A stretch of 10,797 bases of DNA, taken from assembly GCA_946410505.1 (NCBI GenBank), contig CAMKAP010000051.1, positions 1 through 10,797 of the forward strand, read 5' to 3'. The translations under genes were made by a program, and so were the position numbers. This document shows positions 6,203 to 10,797 of the stretch, in pieces. Numbering within the stretch: the first letter of the stretch is position 1; the number at the start of each line of letters is the position of its first letter. Source of the DNA: an uncultured Clostridia bacterium. Lineage in GTDB: Bacteria; Bacillota_A; Clostridia; Oscillospirales; Oscillospiraceae. A model generated the notes under the pieces. The model saw nothing but the letters and a program-made list of their open reading frames with translations, had not been told where the DNA came from and ran no database searches.

Positions 6203-6937
6203 ATGATCCCCACGCCCCATATCAACGCGAAAAAGGAAGACTTCGCCAAAACCGTCCTCATGCCCGGCGATCCCCTGCGGGCCAAATTCATTGCCGAGAC
6301 TTTTCTGACCGACCCTGTGCTTGTCAACAACGTGCGCGGCGTGCAGGGCCACACCGGGACCTGGAAGGGCGTTCCCGTGACGGTGATGGCCTCCGGCATG
6401 GGCATTCCCTCCATCGGCATCTACAGCTGGGAGCTTTTCAATTTCTACGACGTGGACAACATCATCCGCATCGGCTCCGCCGGCGCGCTGCAGGACGATC
6501 TGAAGCTGATGGACGTGGTGGCCGGACAGGGCGCCTGCACCAACTCCAATTATGTCAGGAGCTTCGGTCTGGGGGACACCGCCACTTTCGCCCCCATCGC
6601 AGACTATACGCTGCTGTCCAAGGCCGTTGAGGCCGCGAAGGATCACGGCGTAAATATGCGCGTGGGAAACCTCCTGGCCTCGGACACCTTCTATGCCGCC
6701 GAGGGCACCGGCAAGAACGACCAGTGGAAGCGCATGGGCGTGCTGGCCGTGGAAATGGAATCCGCGGCGCTGTACGCAAACGCCGCCTACGCCGGCAAGC
6801 GTGCGCTCTGCATCTGCACCATCTCCGACCACATCTATCGTCCCGAGGACAATCTCTCTGCCGACGAGCGTCAGACCTCCTTTACCACCATGATGGAGAT
6901 TGCTCTGGATACGGCAGTCAAGATGGCAAAGCTCTGA
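6203..6937 (+). CDS. deoD: Purine nucleoside phosphorylase, hexameric DeoD type
   Basis: Cleaves purine (deoxy)ribonucleosides with phosphate into the free base and (deoxy)ribose-1-phosphate. The 244-residue protein has typical length and motifs: MPGDPLRAK (20-28) with phosphate-binding R26, NNVRGVQGHTG (42-52), ASGMGIPS (63-70), RIGSAGALQ (89-97) with R89, the nucleoside-binding VEMESAALY (183-191), and TISDHI (206-211) with the catalytic Asp at 209, plus R223 matching the second catalytic residue of E. coli PNP. The start is fixed by AAGGAGG at 6189-6195. No clear terminator follows in the 140 bases before the next gene, so some transcripts may continue into the lipoprotein gene, which also has its own promoter. 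The neighbouring importer and kinases fit a nucleoside salvage unit. Confidence 0.97.
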   Translation: MIPTPHINAKKEDFAKTVLMPGDPLRAKFIAETFLTDPVLVNNVRGVQGHTGTWKGVPVTVMASGMGIPSIGIYSWELFNFYDVDNIIRIGSAGALQDDLKLMDVVAGQGACTNSNYVRSFGLGDTATFAPIADYTLLSKAVEAAKDHGVNMRVGNLLASDTFYAAEGTGKNDQWKRMGVLAVEMESAALYANAAYAGKRALCICTISDHIYRPEDNLSADERQTSFTTMMEIALDTAVKMAKL

Positions 6938-6985
6938 CTAAGCCCCCTGCGCTTCGCGTTTGAAGAGAAGAATTTGAACTTATTC

Positions 6986-7015
6986 TTGCCTTGTACCCAA
7001 TCTTCGTGCTATAAT
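6986..7015 (+). promoter_or_regulatory. Promoter of the nucleoside-binding lipoprotein gene
   Basis: A perfect TATAAT (7010-7015) is preceded by an extended -10 TG (7007-7008) and, 18 bases upstream, TTGCCT (6986-6991). The predicted start near 7022 places the dyad at 7021-7043 at the very 5' end of the transcript. Confidence 0.65.
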
Positions 7016-7020
7016 AAATT

Positions 7021-7043
7021 GGTACATGTTAATAGCATGTGCC
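7021..7043 (+). promoter_or_regulatory. Inverted repeat at the lipoprotein gene start site, possible operator
   Basis: GGTACATG (7021-7028) and CATGTGCC (7036-7043) are complementary except for one G-T pair, with 7 AT-rich bases between. The position over the predicted transcription start suits a repressor site. It could equally be a small 5' hairpin in the mRNA. No known regulator motif is recognised. Confidence 0.4.
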
Positions 7044-7077
7044 GAAACAAGAGACATTTTTTAATGGAGGAAAAGAC

Positions 7078-8154
7078 ATGAAAAAGATTCTCGCACTGCT
7101 TCTTGCTCTGAGCATGGTCTTCGCTCTGGCCGCCTGCGGTCAGTCCGCTGCCCCTGCCGCCCCTGCCGAGGAAGCCGCTCCCGCCGCAGAGGAAGCTGCC
7201 CCCGCCGCTGAGGAAGCCGCTCCCGCTGCCACCACCGTGAAGGTCGGCATGGTGACCGACGTCGGCGGCGTCAACGACAAGTCCTTCAACCAGACTTCCT
7301 GGGAAGGCCTGCAGGCTCTGGCCGCTGAGGATCCCAGCTTCGAGGTCAACTACCTGGAGTCCAAGACCGACGCCGACTACCAGACCAACATCAACACCTT
7401 CATCGACGAGGGCTACGACCTGATCATCTGCGTGGGCTACATGCTGGCAGACGCCACCCGCGAGGCCGCCGAGGCCAATCCCGAGCAGAAGTTTGCCATC
7501 ATCGACGACTCCTCTATCGATCTGCCCAACGTCGCCTGCCTGATGTTCGCGCAGGAGCAGGCCTCCTACCTGGTCGGACTGGTTGCCGGTTCCGTGACCG
7601 AGAGCAAGACCGTCGGTTACGTCCAGGGCATGGTCTCCGATTCCATGAACCTGTTTGGCATTGGCTACATCACCGGCGTGCTCGAGGCCTGCCCCGAGGC
7701 CACCGTCCTGCAGTACAACGCCAACTCCTTCGGTGACTCCGCCGGCGGCTCCACCGCTGCCAAGGACATGATCACCAAGGGCGCCGACGTCATCTACCAC
7801 GCTGCCGGCGGCACCGGCATGGGCGTCATCGAGGCCTGCAACGAGGAAGGCATCTGGGCCATCGGCGTTGACACCGACCAGTCCATCCTGGCTCCCGACC
7901 ATGTCATCACTTCTGCCATGAAGCGCGTTGACATTGCCTCTCAGGACATCTCCAAGGCCGTGAAGGACGGCAGCTACACCGCTGGCGTGCATATGTACGA
8001 CCTGTCCAACGGCGGCGTTGACCTGGCTCCCACTCGCGATCACATCCCCGCCGAGGTTCTCGAGACTGTCGAGGCTGCCAAGGCTGCGATCATCGCCGGT
8101 GAGAAGTCCGTTCCCACCACCACTGCCGAGTGCCCCGCCTTCACGCTCGGCTGA
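7078..8154 (+). CDS. BMP-family (PnrA-like) nucleoside-binding lipoprotein of an ABC importer
   Basis: Surface lipoproteins of this family capture purine and pyrimidine nucleosides for ABC uptake (PnrA of Treponema; BmpA/NupN of lactic bacteria and Bacillus). The 358-residue protein has a lipoprotein signal (MKKILALLLA, lipobox LAAC with C20), then an Ala/Pro/Glu tether to about residue 52 made of three 7-residue repeats. The binding domain begins VKVGMVTDVGGVNDKSFNQ, with the family's early Asp and Asn ligand residues. Later blocks include the FAIIDDSS strand and the WAIGVDTDQS segment. An upstream ATG at 7039 is rejected in favour of 7078, which has GGAGG 7 bases before it and begins the signal peptide. 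Codon choice is strongly biased to C-ending codons, suggesting high expression. It has its own promoter and is followed by a strong hairpin. Confidence 0.95.
   Translation: MKKILALLLALSMVFALAACGQSAAPAAPAEEAAPAAEEAAPAAEEAAPAATTVKVGMVTDVGGVNDKSFNQTSWEGLQALAAEDPSFEVNYLESKTDADYQTNINTFIDEGYDLIICVGYMLADATREAAEANPEQKFAIIDDSSIDLPNVACLMFAQEQASYLVGLVAGSVTESKTVGYVQGMVSDSMNLFGIGYITGVLEACPEATVLQYNANSFGDSAGGSTAAKDMITKGADVIYHAAGGTGMGVIEACNEEGIWAIGVDTDQSILAPDHVITSAMKRVDIASQDISKAVKDGSYTAGVHMYDLSNGGVDLAPTRDHIPAEVLETVEAAKAAIIAGEKSVPTTTAECPAFTLG
7168..7230 (+). repeat. Three tandem 21-base repeats encoding the EEAAPAA tether
   Basis: Units at 7168-7188, 7189-7209 and 7210-7230 each encode EEAAPAA and differ only at synonymous third positions (gcc/gct, ccg-type changes). 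They form the flexible spacer between the lipid anchor and the binding domain. The repeat number could vary between strains by slippage. Confidence 0.9.
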
Positions 8155-8183
8155 TTCCGCAGAAAACACGAACAAGCCATCAG

Positions 8184-8213
8184 ACCGGCGCTGGAAAACC
8201 AGCGCCGGTTTTC
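8184..8213 (+). terminator. Intrinsic terminator (or attenuator) after the lipoprotein gene
   Basis: ACCGGCGCTGG (8184-8194) and CCAGCGCCGGT (8199-8209) pair perfectly over an AAAA loop and are followed by TTTTC. It separates the abundant binding protein from the genes downstream and may allow partial read-through, a common way to make more binding protein than transporter. Confidence 0.88.
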
Positions 8214-8290
8214 TATTAAGGAGTTCCGTAAAAATAATCGGTACTCTGCCCAAAGAAACTGTAGAAAAATAGCGGATGTTATGGTAATAT

Positions 8291-8312
8291 AGAATAACAG
8301 ATTTTTTATTCT
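8291..8312 (+). promoter_or_regulatory. AT-rich inverted repeat before the isomerase-like gene
   Basis: AGAATAA (8291-8297) and TTATTCT (8306-8312) are exact complements with 8 bases between. A TAATAT (8285-8290) just upstream might be a -10 box, but no acceptable -35 is seen. It may be an operator or a leader hairpin; support is weak. Confidence 0.3.
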
Positions 8313-8335
8313 GATTAAAATCGGGAGTGATTGTT

Positions 8336-9526
8336 ATGCTCGACTTCTATCAGATCCGCAGTCCCCTGTCCCAGATCACAGAGGAGCGGATGCACCGTTT
8401 TATCAATGCCCTGTCCGATGCGCTGGGCGAACAGCTGCAGAAGGTTTCACTGGAACAGTATCTGGCCGATGACTTCGCTCTGCTCTATGTGGCCTCCGGC
8501 GGCAGCGAGGGCTTTTTTCTCGAGGTCTTTGAGCAGCTCAAGACCCGCCATTGCTACATTCTGACCAGCGGCGAGAGCAACTCGCTCGCCGCCTCCATGG
8601 AAATCCTCAGCTTTCTGCGCAAGCACGGCGGCAGCGGTGAAATCCTCCACGGCGACATCGAGCAGGTTGCCGCCCAGATCCGCGTCCTGCGCAACGCCCA
8701 CCGTGCCAAGGCTGCGCTCAAGGGCAAAAACCTCGGCTGCATCGGTGCCCCCTCCGACTGGCTGATCGCCAGCAACTACTCTCCGGACGCCATGCTTCGC
8801 AAGCTCGGCATGGGCTTCGTCTCCATCCCCATGGAGGAGCTGCTCAACGAGATCGCCCGGGAAAGCTATGAGCCCAACGAATACACCGAGCTGTTCCTCG
8901 CGCAGGCCTTTGACAAAAACGAAATCGAAAAGGCTCTGCATGTCTACGGCGCCTTCCAGCGCTTGGTGAAAAAGTACGATCTGTGCGGCCTGAGCGTGCG
9001 CTGCTTCGATCTGCTGGACACGGTGCACACCACCGGCTGCCTGGGGCTGTCCATCCTCAACTCCCAGGGCGTCTACGGCGGCTGTGAGGGCGACGTGCCG
9101 GCGCTGCTGTCCATGGCCGTGCTCGGCAGCATCACGGGCGAGCCCATGTTCCTCTGCAACCCCAGCCGCTTCGACACCAAAAACGGCTACGCCATCTTCG
9201 CACACTGCACCATTCCCACGACCATGCTCAAGAGCTTCTGCCTCAACACGCACTTCGAGTCCGGCATCGGCGTGGCGGTGCAGGGGACCTTCGAGGAGGG
9301 CGACTGCACGATCTTCAAGTGTGAGGGCGACCTGTCCCGCTTCCACGCGCAGGAGGGCCGGATGGTGGACGTGCCCTTCAGCGACATGCTCTGCCGCACG
9401 CAGACCAAGGTGCTGCTGGACGACTTCTCCTACTTCCTCACCAGACCCATCAACAACCACCATATCATCTGCCGCGGCAGACACGCGGCCGAGGTGGAAG
9501 CCTTCTTCCGCATCCTCGGCGACTGA
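8336..9526 (+). CDS. FucI/AraA-fold isomerase-like protein, substrate unknown
   Basis: The 396-residue protein resembles the 'L-fucose isomerase and related proteins' group rather than a named isomerase. The N-terminal part holds VASGGSEGF followed by SGESNSLAASMEIL, which parallels the TGGTE and NSLPAALE blocks of that group. The C-terminal part has RCFDLLDT, TTGCLGLSILN, GGCEGDVPALLSM (248-260), FLCNPSRFD (272-280) and FAHCTIP (288-294). E251, D280 and H290 are plausible metal ligands by analogy with the Glu/Asp/His set of fucose isomerase. It is much shorter than true L-fucose isomerase (about 590). GGAG at 8324-8327, 8 bases before the ATG at 8336, favours this start over the GTG at 8327. 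It sits between the nucleoside-binding lipoprotein and the ABC ATPase, 42 bases before the latter, which suggests a role in using the imported compound, perhaps its sugar part. No signal peptide, so cytoplasmic. Confidence 0.8.
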   Translation: MLDFYQIRSPLSQITEERMHRFINALSDALGEQLQKVSLEQYLADDFALLYVASGGSEGFFLEVFEQLKTRHCYILTSGESNSLAASMEILSFLRKHGGSGEILHGDIEQVAAQIRVLRNAHRAKAALKGKNLGCIGAPSDWLIASNYSPDAMLRKLGMGFVSIPMEELLNEIARESYEPNEYTELFLAQAFDKNEIEKALHVYGAFQRLVKKYDLCGLSVRCFDLLDTVHTTGCLGLSILNSQGVYGGCEGDVPALLSMAVLGSITGEPMFLCNPSRFDTKNGYAIFAHCTIPTTMLKSFCLNTHFESGIGVAVQGTFEEGDCTIFKCEGDLSRFHAQEGRMVDVPFSDMLCRTQTKVLLDDFSYFLTRPINNHHIICRGRHAAEVEAFFRILGD

Positions 9527-9568
9527 ACACGCTGTTTACGATACTTCATACTATAGGGGGCGGTCAAT

Positions 9569-10797
9569 TTGGCAAAACAGTATGTGGACATGAATACCCC
9601 CGTCATCGAGATGCGCAACATCGTCAAAAAATTCGGCGATTTTGTGGCCAATGACGGAATCAATCTCACCGTCCACAAAGGCGAAATCCACGCGATTCTG
9701 GGCGAAAACGGCGCCGGTAAATCCACGCTGATGAATCAGCTCTACGGCCTGCTCAAACCCACCTCCGGCGATATTCTGGTCAACGGCAAGAAGATCGAGA
9801 TGAACAATCCGCGCGATGCCATTGACGCCGGTATCGGCATGGTGCACCAGCACTTCATGCTGGTGCAGCCCTTCACTGTCACGGAAAACATCGTTCTGGG
9901 CACCGAGCCCGTCAAGGGCATGGCGCTGGACATGGCCACCGCGCGCAAGAACGTGGTGGAAATCTCCGAACGCTACGGCCTGTCCATCGACCCGGACGCC
10001 AAGATTGAGGACATCTCCGTCGGTATGCAGCAGCGCGTGGAGATTCTCAAAGCGCTCTACCGCGGGGCCGACATTCTGATTCTGGACGAGCCCACCTCCT
10101 CCCTGACCCCGCAGGAGATCGTCGAGCTGATCGACATCATGCACAGTCTGGTCAAGGACGGCAAGAGCATTATCATCATCACCCACAAGCTCAAGGAGAT
10201 CAAGGAGTCCGCCGACTTCTGCACCATCATCCGCATGGGCAAGTACATCGGCACCGTGGACGTGGACACAGTGGATGAAAACGACCTCGCCGCCATGATG
10301 GTGGGCCGCAAGGTCACCTTTAAGGTTGACAAGCCCGCGCAGAAGCCCGGTGAGGTTGTTCTGGACGTGAAGGATCTGCACTGCAAGGACTACCGCGGTG
10401 TAGAGATCGTCAAGGGACTGAATCTGCAGGTTCACCGGGGCGAGATCGTCGGTATCGCCGGCATCGACGGCAACGGTCAGACCGAGCTGGTGGAGATCAT
10501 CACCGGTCTGCGCAAGGGTATCTCCGGACAGGTGCTGGTCAACGGCGTGGACGTGTTCAACAAGCCTCCCGCCTTCGGTTTCCAGCACGGCGTTTCCTCC
10601 ATCCCCGCCGACCGGCAGAAGCACGGTCTGGTGCTGGACTTCTCCATTGAGGACAACCTGATCCTGCAGAACTACGAAAAGAACCCCTTCTCCAAAAAGA
10701 GCATTCTCCAGCGCGATCCCATTTTCAGCCACGCCACCCAATCCATCGAGAAGTACGACATCCGCCCCTCCGGCAGCGAGAAGCGCGCGGCCGGCAC
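9569..10797 (+). CDS. ABC transporter ATPase, nucleoside (NupO/YufO-like) two-domain type, C-terminus cut by the right edge
   Basis: Energises uptake for the BMP-type nucleoside importer. About 409 of an expected 500-odd residues are visible. The first ABC domain is complete: Walker A GENGAGKST (45-53), Q-loop HQHF with Q94, signature SVGMQQR (150-156), Walker B ILDEP with D173/E174, and the switch H206. The second domain begins about residue 265. Its Walker A is degenerate, GIDGNGQTE (298-306), with Gln for the Lys, and it carries the IPADRQKHGLVLDFSIEDNL-type block normal for this transporter class. The TTG at 9569 is chosen as start because AGGGGG lies 8 bases upstream; an in-frame ATG at 9590 has only a weak site. 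It follows the isomerase-like gene after 42 bases with no terminator, so they are probably co-transcribed. Two permease genes are expected beyond the edge. Confidence 0.95.
   Translation, partial: MAKQYVDMNTPVIEMRNIVKKFGDFVANDGINLTVHKGEIHAILGENGAGKSTLMNQLYGLLKPTSGDILVNGKKIEMNNPRDAIDAGIGMVHQHFMLVQPFTVTENIVLGTEPVKGMALDMATARKNVVEISERYGLSIDPDAKIEDISVGMQQRVEILKALYRGADILILDEPTSSLTPQEIVELIDIMHSLVKDGKSIIIITHKLKEIKESADFCTIIRMGKYIGTVDVDTVDENDLAAMMVGRKVTFKVDKPAQKPGEVVLDVKDLHCKDYRGVEIVKGLNLQVHRGEIVGIAGIDGNGQTELVEIITGLRKGISGQVLVNGVDVFNKPPAFGFQHGVSSIPADRQKHGLVLDFSIEDNLILQNYEKNPFSKKSILQRDPIFSHATQSIEKYDIRPSGSEKRAAG

Noticed and set aside
6938..7077. Purine riboswitch upstream of the lipoprotein gene
   Set aside because: No conserved purine-aptamer core is seen and the predicted leader is only about 55 bases.
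7009..8253. Long minus-strand open frame (414 codons) opposite the lipoprotein gene
   Set aside because: Gly/Val/Asp-rich mirror of a gene with strong third-position C bias; no ribosome site or family motif, and the plus strand gene is unambiguous.
8447..9484. Minus-strand open frame (345 codons) opposite the isomerase-like gene
   Set aside because: Antisense shadow without start signal; the plus-strand frame has recognisable family blocks and a ribosome site.
9721..10500. Broken ABC ATPase because the second Walker A lacks Lys
   Set aside because: A degenerate second nucleotide site is normal for this two-domain transporter class.
9551..10741. Long minus-strand open frame (396 codons) opposite the ABC ATPase
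   Set aside because: Covers all conserved ABC motifs of the plus strand; His/Val/Asp-rich composition is a typical antisense shadow.

Overview
The window looks like a chromosomal segment from an anaerobic Firmicute of the Oscillospiraceae/Ruminococcaceae type (gut Clostridia). The grounds are GC-rich genes (about 60% by eye) behind classical sigma-A-type promoters and AGGAGG ribosome sites, Ala/Pro/Glu-rich lipoprotein linkers, and a BMP-family lipoprotein start typical of that group. This placement is inference; no rRNA or other marker gene is present.

Left part (1-3800), carbohydrate side. A three-gene minus-strand set runs towards the left edge: a two-helix membrane protein of unknown function (1268-1777), a second unknown membrane-anchored protein overlapping it by ATGA (720-1271), and the N-terminal part of a secreted GH53 endo-beta-1,4-galactanase cut by the window edge (1-620). 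Divergent from them is a GH13 alpha-amylase-family lipoprotein (2074-3756). Between the two groups lie a pair of divergent promoters whose -35 boxes occupy the same palindrome (CTTGACAAG) and, on the minus-strand side, a 140-base run of contiguous perfect hairpins resembling a miniature palindromic element. The element extends the reading frame of the downstream gene. A bidirectional terminator (3761-3798) closes this part.

Right part (3820-10797), nucleoside salvage. A minus-strand operon udk-tdk-PfkB kinase (uridine kinase, thymidine kinase, and a PfkB sugar/nucleoside kinase with a pseudouridine-kinase-like GGVGRN motif) is transcribed away from deoD (purine nucleoside phosphorylase). The two well-formed promoters are back to back, with their -35 boxes 1 base apart. 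Downstream of deoD come a BMP-family nucleoside-binding lipoprotein, a strong terminator-like hairpin, a FucI/AraA-fold isomerase-like protein of unknown substrate, and a two-domain ABC ATPase of the nucleoside/CUT2 type, which runs off the right edge.

Together the right-hand genes import nucleosides (lipoprotein plus ATPase; permeases expected just past the edge), phosphorylate pyrimidine nucleosides, and phosphorolyse purine nucleosides to base plus (deoxy)ribose-1-phosphate. The least explained items are the isomerase-like gene inside the transporter operon, the hairpin element with its shared-promoter junction, and the unknown membrane-protein pair upstream of the galactanase.
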